Assembly (NCBI GenBank): GCA_904397865.1
Contig: CAJFOS010000017.1
Location: forward strand, 1-64,000
Length of the DNA: 64,000 bases
DNA from: Candidatus Allochristensenella caecavium
GTDB taxonomy: Bacteria; Bacillota; Clostridia; Christensenellales; QAND01
Direction of reading: 5' to 3'
The notes under the pieces are model-generated. The model was not told the origin of the DNA. It was given only the letters and a program-made list of their open reading frames with translations, and made no database searches. Positions within the stretch are counted from its first letter, which is position 1. Each line of letters starts with the position of its first letter. This document shows, piece after piece, positions 42,816-51,165 of this stretch. The position numbers and the translations under genes are program-made.

Positions 42816-44357
42816 ATGGCAAAACCCATTACAGCACTGCTGATTTTGGATGGCTTCGGCCTTGCATCGCCGGTGGCCACCAATGCAGTTGCACAGGCAA
42901 ATACCCCGTTTTTGGATTCGCTGATGGCGGATTATCCGCATACCACGCTCAAAGCCAGCGGCTTGGCGGTCGGCCTGCCGGAAGGGCAGATGGGCAATAG
43001 CGAAGTCGGCCACCTGAATATTGGTGCCGGTCGTGTGGTCTATCAGGAATTGACCCGCATCACCAAGTCCATCCAAGACGGCGACTTTTTTGAAAACCCC
43101 GCTTTTGTGCATGCCATGCAAAGCGCGAAGGAAAAGGGAACAGCCCTGCACCTGATGGGCCTGTGTTCCGATGGCGGCGTACACAGCCACTTGACCCACC
43201 TGTTTGCCCTGGTCGAAATGGCCAAGCGGCAGGGCCTGGAAAAGGTGTATGTCCATTGCTTCATGGATGGCCGCGATGTTGCGCCCACCAGCGGCAAGGG
43301 TTATGTGGAAGCGTTGCAAAAGAAATTGGAAGAGATTGGCGTAGGCCAAATCGCGACTGTAATTGGCCGTTACTACGCCATGGACCGCGACAATCGCTGG
43401 GAGCGTGTCGAACAGGCGTACAATGCGCTGGTCTGTGGTGAAGGCGTGCAGGCGGAGGATGTCGTAGCGGCAATTCAGCAAAGCTACGATGCCGAAGTGA
43501 CGGATGAGTTTATCAAGCCCATCGTCGCTGTCAAGGGCGGTGCACCGGTTGCCACGATTGGCAGCGGTGACAGCGTGATTTTCTATAATTTCCGTCCGGA
43601 CCGCGCGCGCGAAATTACGCGTACGCTTATCCTGCCGGAATTCGACGGCTTTGCACGCAAGAAGGGGTATTTCCCTGTTACCTATGTCTCCATGACGCAG
43701 TATGACGCCACGTTTGCCGACAAACTGGAAATCGCCTTCAAGCCGGAAACCATGGTCAATACGCTGGGCGAATACGTGGCAAGAAAAGGCCTCAAACAGT
43801 TGCGCATTGCAGAAACGGAAAAATATGCGCACGTTACCTTCTTTTTCAATGGCGGCGTGGAAGCCCCTAATGAAGGGGAGGACCGTGTGTTGATTCCGTC
43901 GCCCAAAGTCGCTACGTATGACCTTAAACCTGAAATGAGCGCATACGAAGTGGCGGATGCGGCGGTGGAGCGCATCGCTTCGGGTGAATATGATTTGATG
44001 ATTCTCAATTTCGCCAACCCGGATATGGTCGGCCATACCGGTGTGCTCAGCGCAGCGATTGCGGCAGTGGAAGCGGTGGACAAATGTGCCCAAAAGGTTG
44101 TAGAAGCGATTTTGGCACAGGGCGGTGCGGCCTTGTTGACGGCAGACCACGGCAATGCAGAATGCATGGCGGATGAACAAGGGCACCCAATGACCGCGCA
44201 TACCACCAACCTCGTGCCGTTGGTGTTGATTGACCCCAAACGCAAACAGGCCAAGCTGCATGAGGGTGCGCTGTGTGATTTGGCGCCGACCTTGCTGTCC
44301 ATGATGGGCCTTGAACAGCCCAAGGAAATGACGGGCCACTGTTTGATTGAAGGGTAA
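42816..44357 (+). CDS. gpmI: 2,3-bisphosphoglycerate-independent phosphoglycerate mutase
   Basis: 513 residues. Cofactor-independent, metal-dependent interconversion of 3- and 2-phosphoglycerate. Ser62 in EGQMGNSEVGHLN is the phospho-carrier; the alkaline-phosphatase-like metal sites ILDGFG, FRPDRARE, NFANPDMVGHTG and LTADHGNAE are intact. Start: ATG after GAGGTGAAACATAT, 27 bases after tpiA. Last gene of the operon; enolase is not in the window. Confidence 0.98.
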   Translation: MAKPITALLILDGFGLASPVATNAVAQANTPFLDSLMADYPHTTLKASGLAVGLPEGQMGNSEVGHLNIGAGRVVYQELTRITKSIQDGDFFENPAFVHAMQSAKEKGTALHLMGLCSDGGVHSHLTHLFALVEMAKRQGLEKVYVHCFMDGRDVAPTSGKGYVEALQKKLEEIGVGQIATVIGRYYAMDRDNRWERVEQAYNALVCGEGVQAEDVVAAIQQSYDAEVTDEFIKPIVAVKGGAPVATIGSGDSVIFYNFRPDRAREITRTLILPEFDGFARKKGYFPVTYVSMTQYDATFADKLEIAFKPETMVNTLGEYVARKGLKQLRIAETEKYAHVTFFFNGGVEAPNEGEDRVLIPSPKVATYDLKPEMSAYEVADAAVERIASGEYDLMILNFANPDMVGHTGVLSAAIAAVEAVDKCAQKVVEAILAQGGAALLTADHGNAECMADEQGHPMTAHTTNLVPLVLIDPKRKQAKLHEGALCDLAPTLLSMMGLEQPKEMTGHCLIEG

Positions 44358-44403
44358 AGAAAACAGCGAAGCCGTTGCACGTGTTTGCAATACATGCACC
44401 ATC

Positions 44404-44435
44404 AAAAAAGCCCCGGTTTTCCGGGGCTTTTTTTG
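44404..44435 (+). terminator. Glycolytic operon terminator
   Basis: Stem AAAAAAGCCCCGG/CCGGGGCTTTTTT with four-base loop. Confidence 0.95.
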
Positions 44436-44498
44436 GATGAACGCCGCCGCCGGTCCCTTGCCAGGGGCGGTGGAAGCCCTTATTTATCCGTATAAAAG

Positions 44499-44528
44499 AA
44501 CCGCCGTTGCTTTACAACGGCGGTTTTT
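44499..44528 (-). terminator. Terminator of the small coiled-coil gene
   Basis: Stem AACCGCCGTTG/CAACGGCGGTT; the minus-strand tail is less T-rich and the plus-strand tail has seven Ts, so it may work both ways. Confidence 0.7.
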
Positions 44529-44741
44529 TTAACTTTCCTTGGTCAGCGCTTCCAGCATATCCATCTCTTCGAGCAAAATCATGCGCTGTCTTCGGCAATT
44601 GTCTACAATCTGCAAGACCAGGGAAAACTGGTCTTCCGTGCATTCCTGCTTGAGGATGCGTAAATACTGCTGAATTTCATTTTCCAGTCGTTCTTCTTCC
44701 GTGTGCACGATTTGCAGATGCGGCGCAAAATTTTGTTTCAT
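44529..44741 (-). CDS. Small helical protein
   Basis: About 70 residues, predicted as a helical hairpin (TEEERLENEIQQYLRILKQE...VLQIVDNCRRQRMILLEEMDML). ATG at 44741 follows AAAGGA by five bases; an upstream in-frame TTG or ATG would lengthen it by up to 24 residues. No known family; spacing from neighbours gives no operon. Confidence 0.6.
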   Translation of the reverse strand: MKQNFAPHLQIVHTEEERLENEIQQYLRILKQECTEDQFSLVLQIVDNCRRQRMILLEEMDMLEALTKES

Positions 44742-45098
44742 CATATTCCTTTCTGGATTGTATTCCCCATCGAACAATCCATCCCTCATTTTCTTCAACC
44801 TATCACACAACAAGTACCAAAGTCAACAAACAGGACAACATTCATCCCCCCGAAAGATGACGAATTTTCACGAATTAAAAAGAAGAAAGGCGGATGAATG
44901 ACAAAGACGGAAAAGTAAAAAAATTGTTTTCTTCCTCGTGATGATATTTGATGGAATAAACTTCGATTGACGCGTGCATCATTGTACAACAAGCTGACGT
45001 TTATTTCCGTATCGTATCGGGAACCGTTCTATTGGCTGCGGGGTTTGCACAGAGATGATTTCTACCGCCGATGGATTGACCGGTTGCACCTGTTGCGG
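44742..45098. other. Intergenic stretch without a supported gene
   Basis: About 360 bases of mixed composition between the small helical gene and the small membrane-protein gene. No ORF with a ribosome site or conserved RNA could be supported. Confidence 0.45.
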
Positions 45099-45104
45099 TA
45101 TGAT
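45076..45104 (+). promoter_or_regulatory. Promoter of the small membrane-protein gene
   Basis: -35 TTGACC, 17-base spacer, -10 TATGAT, about 30 bases before the start codon. Confidence 0.75.
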
Positions 45105-45134
45105 ACAGGAAAGTCGCAGAAAGGAGAATAAAGC

Positions 45135-45383
45135 ATGCAGGTACCCTTGATTCGTTTGCTCTATGAGGGGCTGTGCCTGGCCTTTGGCGGACTGGCGCTC
45201 TGTACGCTTTTACAAATTTTTACATTTTCAGCAGCTGCGCCGGTGCTGGTAGGGCTGGCAGGGCTGTTGCAGGGGCTAATGGCCGTGGATTTTATCCAAC
45301 AACGACGCCATTGGCATGCCATCTTGCCCGCATTGACGGCGGTCCTTTGTTTTATCATCGTTCTAACACGGTTTGGGGTTTAG
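45135..45383 (+). CDS. Small membrane protein
   Basis: 82 residues with two to three hydrophobic helices (about 5-25, 30-50 and 58-78) and short charged ends. ATG after GAAAGGAGAATAAAGC. No family recognised. Convergent with the XRE gene. Confidence 0.6.
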   Translation: MQVPLIRLLYEGLCLAFGGLALCTLLQIFTFSAAAPVLVGLAGLLQGLMAVDFIQQRRHWHAILPALTAVLCFIIVLTRFGV

Positions 45384-45397
45384 AAGAAAGGCAAAAT

Positions 45398-45427
45398 AAA
45401 ACGCCGCTGCCACGGCGTTTTATTTTG
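45398..45427. terminator. Bidirectional terminator
   Basis: Stem AAAACGCCG/CGGCGTTTT with a six-base loop between convergent genes. Confidence 0.85.
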
Positions 45428-45664
45428 TCATTTTGCTTCTGCTACCAGCCACACCAGTGAAACATTTAACACATCCGATAAACATAACAACTCATAATCA
45501 CAGACACTTCGTTCGTTTTTTTCAATCTTACTGATAGCCTGCTGGTCAATGGGAACACCATGCAGCTGCATGCGGGCAGCCAGCTGTTCCTGGGTCATAT
45601 GAGCGGCTTTCCGTGCTTGCCGAACGCGCCGAGATACAATGTTCCGTTTTCCGGTGATATCCAT
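45428..45664 (-). CDS. XRE-family regulator
   Basis: About 78 residues with a helix-turn-helix (RRVRQARKAAHMTQEQLAARMQLHGVPIDQQAISKIEKNER). An acidic-hydrophobic C-terminus follows. Start uncertain: ATG at 45664 or 45673; neither has a strong ribosome site. Target unknown; it lies between secG and a small membrane gene. Confidence 0.8.
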   Translation of the reverse strand: MDITGKRNIVSRRVRQARKAAHMTQEQLAARMQLHGVPIDQQAISKIEKNERSVCDYELLCLSDVLNVSLVWLVAEAK

Positions 45665-45932
45665 CTCTTGCATCCACATCCATATTGTAAAATTCGGGGC
45701 TGAGCTCTTAATAATAGCTCTCGATATGACTTTAGCATGCCCCATTCTCAAACTTTACATAATAAAAATGTAAACAAGAAAAAATTGCGAAAAATGTCGA
45801 ATTTGCCGATGCTAACTTCCATTTGATGTTAAAATGAAATTAGAAAAGTGGCATTTTCAAAAAGAAAAGGTTGCAAGGCGTGACAAGCTATGATAAAATC
45901 CATCTGTTAAATAGTATGAGGAGGTTTGCCCT

Positions 45933-46190
45933 TTGAATATTGTCATGACAATCGGGAAAATCTTATTATGCCTGGTGAGCGTGGTAGTTGTCATCGCGGT
46001 GATGATGCAAAAACCAAAGGATGCAGCCAGCGGAGCAGCGTTCGGCCAAGGCGGTTCGGGCGCCTCGTTTGCAAATAGAATGAAGTCCAAAAGTTTGGAC
46101 GGCCGTCTGGACACCATTGCGAAATACGGTGCTGTCGTTGTGATGGTTCTCTCATTTGCATTGGTTTTGTTGACCAAGACGTCCGCTTGA
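45933..46190 (+). CDS. secG: SecG protein-export subunit
   Basis: 85 residues, two membrane helices separated by the conserved cytoplasmic loop: first helix ending VVVIAVMMQKPKDAASGAAFGQGGSGASF, second YGAVVVMVLSFALVLL. Part of the SecYEG translocon. Start TTG, eight bases after GAGGAGG. Followed by an attenuator-like stem and rnr in the same direction, the usual clostridial secG-rnr-smpB order. Confidence 0.93.
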   Translation: MNIVMTIGKILLCLVSVVVVIAVMMQKPKDAASGAAFGQGGSGASFANRMKSKSLDGRLDTIAKYGAVVVMVLSFALVLLTKTSA

Positions 46191-46203
46191 AAACAGTTCA
46201 TCC

Positions 46204-46237
46204 GAAAGTGCTCCATGTTGAGCACTTTCTTTTCTTT
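46204..46237 (+). terminator. Stem-loop between secG and rnr
   Basis: A 10-bp stem GAAAGTGCTC/GAGCACTTTC with T-rich tail. It lies just before the rnr ribosome site, so it may terminate partially or attenuate read-through. Confidence 0.75.
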
Positions 46238-46254
46238 TAGGAGGAAATGATTCG

Positions 46255-48471
46255 TTGGAACAAACAATTTCGCCGCAGGCGATGCAAGTGCTTGCGGTGC
46301 TCAAACAGCAAAAGACGGCCGTTGATACGGCGCAGCTAGGCCTGTTGTGTGCAATGGAGGGCCCGGGTTTGGCCGCTGCGCTGGAGGAACTGCGCAGCGC
46401 GGGCCATGCGATGGAAAACCGCAAAGGGAAATGGGCGCTTCCAGCGCTGCTGGGCTGCGTATACGGCCGCGTACAGGGGACGCGTAAAGGGTATGCATTT
46501 CTGCTCCCATCGGATGGGACGGACGATATTTTTCTGCCACAGGATGCTTTGGGCAGCGCCATGCATGATGATATGGCACTGGTGCGCGTAATAGCCCGTA
46601 AGGGCCGTGCCCGGGGAACAAACCGTGCCCGTGAGGGGGAAGTGGTGCAGGTATTGCATCGCGCACGCACACGTGTGGTCGGTACGCTGGAACGCGGTGC
46701 GCATGCAAGCTTTGTCGTGCCGGAGGACCGTCGGATTGCAGACGTGTTTATTCCCCGTGATGCCGTAGGGGATGGACAGAGCGGCCAGCTGGTTGTTGTG
46801 GAGATTACAGCCTTTGCCAAACCCGGGCGCAATGCACAGGGACGGGTGATAGAGGTTCTGGGACAGACTGGCAGCAGCAAGGCCGACCGGATGGCCATCA
46901 TCCGCCATTATGGGTTGAAAGACGCGTTTGACCCCGCCGCCTTGCAGGAAGCGGAACGGCGTGCTGTGCCGGTACAAAAAAAGGATTTGCGCGGGCGCAC
47001 GGATTTTCGGGAACAGACGATTGTTACAATAGACGGTGCAGACGCCAAGGATTTTGATGATGCCATCGCGTTGGAAGAAACGCCGGAGGGCGGCTATACG
47101 CTCTGTGTGCATATTGCAGACGTAACGCATTATGTGCTGCCCGACACCGCATTGGACGCTGAAGCCTATGCACGCGGCACCAGCGTCTATTTCCCGGGCG
47201 CCGTATTGCCGATGCTGCCTGAAGCGCTGAGCAATCAGATGTGTTCGCTGCAGGCCGGAGAAGACCGTTTGACGCTTTCCTGTGTGATGGAGCTGGACAA
47301 GGGTGGCCGCGTACAGCATTATGCATTCACCCGCGGTGTGATACGTGTGACCCGCCGGGTGACCTATGAAGATGCCAACCGCATTCTTGAACAGCATGAT
47401 ACGGCCTTGGCGGCGGCCTATGGAGAAGTGACGCCGCTGCTCGAACGAATGCAGACGCTGGCGCGCATCCTGATGCGCAACCGGTTTGGCCGGGGCGCGC
47501 TGGATTTCGATTTTCCAGAACCGGAATTTGTACTTGATGAAAAGGGGCGTGCGGTGGATATATTTCCGCGCCACCGCGGCATTGCAAACCAGATGATTGA
47601 GGAGTTTATGCTGGCGGCCAACGAATGTGCGGCTCGTTTTGCCGTTGAACGGGATTTGCCGTTCCTGTTCCGCGTGCACGAAGAACCGGATGCAGGGCGC
47701 ATGGACGAATATTTTGCCATGCTCAAGGCCCTGGGCGTGCCGGCACAAAAGCCGAAACGGAAAGTTAAACCCCGTGATTTGCAGGCCATCTTGAAACAGG
47801 CGGAAGGGCAACCGTATGAGACGGCAGTCAACCGTGTTTTGCTGCGTTCATTGAAAAAAGCGCGGTATTGTGCGGACAATTTGGGACACTTTGGCCTGGC
47901 CGCCAAATACTACTGTCATTTTACCTCCCCCATCCGCCGCTATCCGGACATCATCGTCCACCGGGGCATTATCGCGGCGCTTAAGGGCGGGCTGCGTGAA
48001 AAGCAGCTGGAAGCGGAACATGCCCGTATGCCGGAAATGGGGCGGCATACCAGTGAATGTGAACGCGTGGCGATGGAAGCTGAGCGCGCGGTGGATGACT
48101 TGAAAAAGACGGAATATATGCAGGACAAGGTTGGGGAGGAATTTGACGGCATGATTTCCGGCGTGACGGATTTTGGCCTGTTTGTCGAGTTGCCTAACAC
48201 CGTTGAAGGGATGATACGGCTCTCTTCGCTGGAAGATGATTTTTATGTTTATGATGAAAAACTGTTTCGCATTGTAGGCCGGAACAGCGGCACCACCTAT
48301 GCCTTGGGGGATAAGGTACATATTCGTGTTATCGGAACGGATATGGGATTGCGGCGGACGGAATTCATGCTGCTTCAACCGGAACGTGACCCCTCGAAGG
48401 ACAATCGCTCCGGCGGTCGCCCGCATCGCCGCCGTAACCATACGAAACATCGGCGCAGAAAGAACGGATAG
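46255..48471 (+). CDS. rnr: Ribonuclease R
   Basis: 738 residues. 3'-5' exoribonuclease that degrades structured RNA, including mRNA released by tmRNA. Order: winged-helix-like N-terminus, cold-shock RNA-binding domains (about 65-210), RNB catalytic domain (about 240-570; IDGADAKDFDDAIAL carries the metal-binding aspartates), S1 domain (about 620-705) and an Arg/His-rich basic tail. Start TTG ten bases after AGGAGG. Convergent with smpB. Confidence 0.96.
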   Translation: MEQTISPQAMQVLAVLKQQKTAVDTAQLGLLCAMEGPGLAAALEELRSAGHAMENRKGKWALPALLGCVYGRVQGTRKGYAFLLPSDGTDDIFLPQDALGSAMHDDMALVRVIARKGRARGTNRAREGEVVQVLHRARTRVVGTLERGAHASFVVPEDRRIADVFIPRDAVGDGQSGQLVVVEITAFAKPGRNAQGRVIEVLGQTGSSKADRMAIIRHYGLKDAFDPAALQEAERRAVPVQKKDLRGRTDFREQTIVTIDGADAKDFDDAIALEETPEGGYTLCVHIADVTHYVLPDTALDAEAYARGTSVYFPGAVLPMLPEALSNQMCSLQAGEDRLTLSCVMELDKGGRVQHYAFTRGVIRVTRRVTYEDANRILEQHDTALAAAYGEVTPLLERMQTLARILMRNRFGRGALDFDFPEPEFVLDEKGRAVDIFPRHRGIANQMIEEFMLAANECAARFAVERDLPFLFRVHEEPDAGRMDEYFAMLKALGVPAQKPKRKVKPRDLQAILKQAEGQPYETAVNRVLLRSLKKARYCADNLGHFGLAAKYYCHFTSPIRRYPDIIVHRGIIAALKGGLREKQLEAEHARMPEMGRHTSECERVAMEAERAVDDLKKTEYMQDKVGEEFDGMISGVTDFGLFVELPNTVEGMIRLSSLEDDFYVYDEKLFRIVGRNSGTTYALGDKVHIRVIGTDMGLRRTEFMLLQPERDPSKDNRSGGRPHRRRNHTKHRRRKNG

Positions 48472-48473
48472 AA

Positions 48474-48522
48474 CAATGAAAAAGCAGGCGTTTCCTTTTT
48501 GAAAACGCCTGCTTTTTCATTG
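48474..48522. terminator. Bidirectional terminator between rnr and smpB
   Basis: Nearly perfect 20-bp stem around CAATGAAAAAGCAGGCGTTT with T tracts on both strands. Confidence 0.95.
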
Positions 48523-48987
48523 CTTACCTGCGTTGCGAAACGCGCGGTCCATCTCGCGTTGGTCATCCCGTTGCTTTATGGTTGCGCGCTTATCGTATAG
48601 TTTCTTTCCCCTGCATACGCCCACGAGCATTTTCGCGTGGTTACCCGAAAAATACACCTTCAGCGGCACCAAGGTGTATCCGTCCCGCCGCGTGGCCATA
48701 TCCAGGTTGCGGATTTCACTTTTGTGAAGCAGCAGTTTTTTGTCCCGCATGGGGTCACGGTTAAAGATATTGCCTTGTTCATAGGGGCTGATGTGAAAGC
48801 CGATGACAAAGGCTTCACCATTTTGCAGAGCGATATAGCTGTCCTGCAAGTTGGCTTTGCCGTGGCGGACGGATTTGACTTCCGTTCCGAAAAGCACCAA
48901 CCCGGCTTCCACCGTTTCTTCGACAAAATATTCATGCCGTGCGCGCCGGTTTTCAATCAAAACCGACCGGTCTTTTGTTTTGGCCAA
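48517..48987 (-). CDS. smpB: SsrA-binding protein SmpB
   Basis: 156 residues. Binds tmRNA and delivers it to stalled ribosomes. Family signatures: RRARHEYFVEETVEAGLVLFGTEVKSVR, LQDSYIAL, and the basic C-terminal tail (LYDKRATIKQRDDQREMDRAFRN). The TTG at 48987 has GGAGG eight bases upstream and gives the standard N-terminus; an ATG ten codons earlier lacks a good site. Lies 1.3 kb from ssrA. Confidence 0.96.
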   Translation of the reverse strand: MAKTKDRSVLIENRRARHEYFVEETVEAGLVLFGTEVKSVRHGKANLQDSYIALQNGEAFVIGFHISPYEQGNIFNRDPMRDKKLLLHKSEIRNLDMATRRDGYTLVPLKVYFSGNHAKMLVGVCRGKKLYDKRATIKQRDDQREMDRAFRNAGKQ

Positions 48988-49127
48988 ACCGACCGCCTCC
49001 TTTTTTGCGAAAAGCAATTTATTATAGCACGCCGTTGCAGGCGGCGCAAAGGCCGCCCGTAGGGCGAATGGCTAGCGAAAGCTTTACGGGTTTGCTACAA
49101 TAAAACAAAGCAAGGGGGGAATTTGAT

Positions 49128-49862
49128 ATGAATATCCGTCGCAAGAGCCTTTGTCTGTTGCTGGCAGCTGCGAGCGCGGCGATGCTTCTGGCCGGGTGCA
49201 AAACGACGCCGGCAGCACCTTCGCCCACCGCAGCGGCCACGCCTTCGGCCAGCCCGATGCGGCCCGTACAGACGGCAGAGCCATCGCCTTTGCCAACCGC
49301 ATCCCCAGACCCTGACCGTCCTCCCATCGGTCTGTACATACCGGAAGAAGGAACGGGCAAACGCACGCGGGTGACTACATTCACAAGCCCTTGGACGCCG
49401 GGGAAGGATATCGATTGCTTTGAAGCAATTGCCTGCACGGAGCAAACGCTTTCGGGCGGTTCGTTCCGCCGTGTCTGGCAGTCACAATGGGACCGTTATC
49501 CCCAGGCGGACGCATATCGAATCGGATTCACACTTTCGTTCACGCTCGCCTCTGGGCAGCAGGTATACAAGACCATTCTTGGGCCAGCGGATATCACGGA
49601 GGATTTTACCCGCTACGTCGAAGTATATTTATATGATGATATCCATCAGCAAGCGGGTGTACGCTATAGCCACCTGTTGGAGTCGGAGATGGATGAACAG
49701 ACTCTTATTACTTCCATTAAACTGACGGCCGGGAAGGAGATTGAACAGGTGCAAGCCATTCAATTGCAGGCATTCGTCTATCGAAATGAAAATGAATTTG
49801 ACGCGCAGACAGGCGTATATACCGGGCCAGGCGGCTGCACCATTTCGATTCAGCAATCCTAA
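49128..49862 (+). CDS. Lipoprotein of unknown function
   Basis: 244 residues. Signal peptide with lipobox MLLAGC (Cys24), a Pro/Thr/Ala linker (25-75), then a beta-rich C-terminal domain of unknown family (RVTTFTSPWTPGKDIDCFEA...). Four Cys remain in the mature part. No operon partner. Start: ATG after AAGGGGGGAATTTGAT. Confidence 0.7.
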   Translation: MNIRRKSLCLLLAAASAAMLLAGCKTTPAAPSPTAAATPSASPMRPVQTAEPSPLPTASPDPDRPPIGLYIPEEGTGKRTRVTTFTSPWTPGKDIDCFEAIACTEQTLSGGSFRRVWQSQWDRYPQADAYRIGFTLSFTLASGQQVYKTILGPADITEDFTRYVEVYLYDDIHQQAGVRYSHLLESEMDEQTLITSIKLTAGKEIEQVQAIQLQAFVYRNENEFDAQTGVYTGPGGCTISIQQS

Positions 49863-49896
49863 GCATGCGAGGGGACACCCGCCGGGAGGGCGGAAC

Positions 49897-49925
49897 AAAG
49901 CACGGCCAGACGGCGGTGCTTTTTA
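49897..49925 (+). terminator. Terminator after the lipoprotein gene
   Basis: Stem AAAGCAC/GTGCTTT with a GC-rich loop and T run. Confidence 0.75.
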
Positions 49926-50048
49926 TATGGGAAGCGGTGCCATTGCACCACGAAAAAGGAAGCATCCGCTTCCTGGCCGACGTATGCTGCTCGATGAACA
50001 CTCTATTTTTAAAATACGTCTTTATAGAGAATCTTTTGCCCCTTTTTC

Positions 50049-50057
50049 TGTTATAAT
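50049..50057 (+). promoter_or_regulatory. Extended -10 promoter for candidate ncRNA
   Basis: TGtTATAAT extended -10 with no good -35; starts the RNA described at 50064-50253. Confidence 0.55.
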
Positions 50058-50063
50058 AGCCAA

Positions 50064-50253
50064 ACATTTGTACATGCGGTCTCGAGAAGGCCGAAAGGGG
50101 AAGAATCGACAAAAAACGCTGGATTTTTGTATTCCTTTTCCCTGGCAAATCGATTAGAATGTACAGGCGTTAGGCCCATATTGCGATTCCCTGTCTCTGA
50201 CAGTTTGGTGATTCTTCTTGTCGACCGGGATGCTGTATGGGCCTTTCCTTTTT
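50064..50253 (+). ncRNA. Candidate structured RNA upstream of ssrA
   Basis: About 190 bases. Domain 1: TGTACAT (50069-50075) pairs with ATGTACA (50159-50165), enclosing a long hairpin (GAAT and ACAAAAA at 50103-50115 with TTTTTGT and ATTC at 50124-50134, extended by AAAGGGG/TTTTCCC). Domain 2: AGGCCCATA (50172-50180) pairs with TATGGGCCT (50236-50244), enclosing a CTGTC-TCT-GACAG hairpin (50191-50203), and TTCCTTTTT follows as a terminator. A second TATGGGCC copy (50253-50260) could compete. No ORF with a ribosome site; not recognised as 6S, SRP or RNase P. Confidence 0.5.
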
Positions 50254-50266
50254 ATGGGCCATTGGT

Positions 50267-50295
50267 TTGTAGAACAGGAAGAATCGTGGTATAAT
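50267..50295 (+). promoter_or_regulatory. ssrA promoter
   Basis: -35 TTGTAG (50267-50272), 17-base spacer, -10 TATAAT (50290-50295), about 34 bases before the mature 5' end. Confidence 0.85.
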
Positions 50296-50328
50296 ACAAC
50301 ACCAGCCTTTTTGGGCGGGCGTGGACAT

Positions 50329-50679
50329 GGGGGTGTAACGGTTTCGACGGGGATTGCCATGGCCATGGTAAGCGAGCCGCAGTGGCCGGAACTGCGATAA
50401 AAGCCGGCAAAACAATAAACGCGAAACAAGATAACTTCGCACTCGCTGCGTAAGCAGTGACGTCCTGCCCGCTTCACCTACCGAGCGGGGTCAGGGCGAC
50501 AATGAGGTAGGGAACCGGCGCCGGTAAGCTTTGCCCGGTGGCCGTTTTGATGAAGCTACTAACCGCAGTATCGAGCAGATGAGAGCCTGCGTGAGGGAAT
50601 GTCAAACCATCTGCTGCGCTCGGAGAAAACCATGGCTGAGGGTCTTCGGACAGGGGTTCGACCCCCCTCACCTCCACCA
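50329..50679 (+). ncRNA. ssrA: tmRNA
   Basis: 351 bases. 5' GGGGGTG pairs with 3' CACCTCC, and the T-arm GGGTTCGACCCC and encoded CCA-like 3' end (TCCACCA) complete the tRNA-like part. The tag reading frame (50421-50453) gives AKQDNFALAA then stop, the standard degradation signal ending. It works with SmpB and RNase R, whose genes lie just upstream. Confidence 0.96.
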
Positions 50680-50700
50680 GCGGCAAGTTGCCGTACCCCA

Positions 50701-50741
50701 ATATCGCAATTCACTTTGGTGAGTTGCGATATTTTTGTTGT
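50701..50741 (+). terminator. ssrA terminator
   Basis: Stem ATATCGCAATTCAC/GTGAGTTGCGATAT (one mismatch) with TTTTTGTTG tail. Confidence 0.9.
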
Positions 50742-51165
50742 GTGAAAGGAAACAGCCATTCCCGTGAGCTATACCCAAACCCTTTCTACGTTGTAGGCGG
50801 TTTTGCCATGACGGTTCGGTGTAATATCTAACAAACAGGGAGCGTTAGCTCCCTGTTTGTGTGTTCCTTACTTTTCCAAGGAGCACGGCCAGTTATTTTT
50901 GGGACCTTGTTGAGTTTGGTTTAAGATAGAGGTTGAAAAGTTATGCTTTTGGCGGATATCATTTGAGATTTTATTTCAAAAAGGTATCTTGTGCAGGCGG
51001 AATGAATGATAAAATAATAAACAAGGGGATGAATGGCGGTTTACGGATGAAGTGCAAGGGGGATGTTTGTGAAATGGTTGTGCATTTGTCAATAATTGCC
51101 GCTCTGTCTATGCGTTTGGCCGCATATGCTAACAAGACAATCTGACAAACAAAAGGAGCGTGGGG
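50742..51165. other. Intergenic stretch with one terminator-like stem
   Basis: Contains a perfect 13-bp stem ACAAACAGGGAGC/GCTCCCTGTTTGT (50831-50860) with no obvious upstream transcript; a short run after it is T-rich. The remainder up to 51165 shows no supported gene. A 70-residue frame at 50933-51145 has no ribosome site or family similarity. Confidence 0.5.

Noticed and set aside
42177-44405. A 742-residue frame antisense to tpiA and gpmI
   Set aside because: A shadow of two canonical glycolytic genes; composition is His/Arg/Phe-rich without domains or a ribosome site.
46336-47811. A 491-residue frame antisense to rnr
   Set aside because: Mirror of the RNB coding sequence; no domain similarity.
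50933-51145. A 70-residue frame upstream of the DUF885 gene
   Set aside because: No ribosome site, odd composition and no similarity pattern; probably chance.
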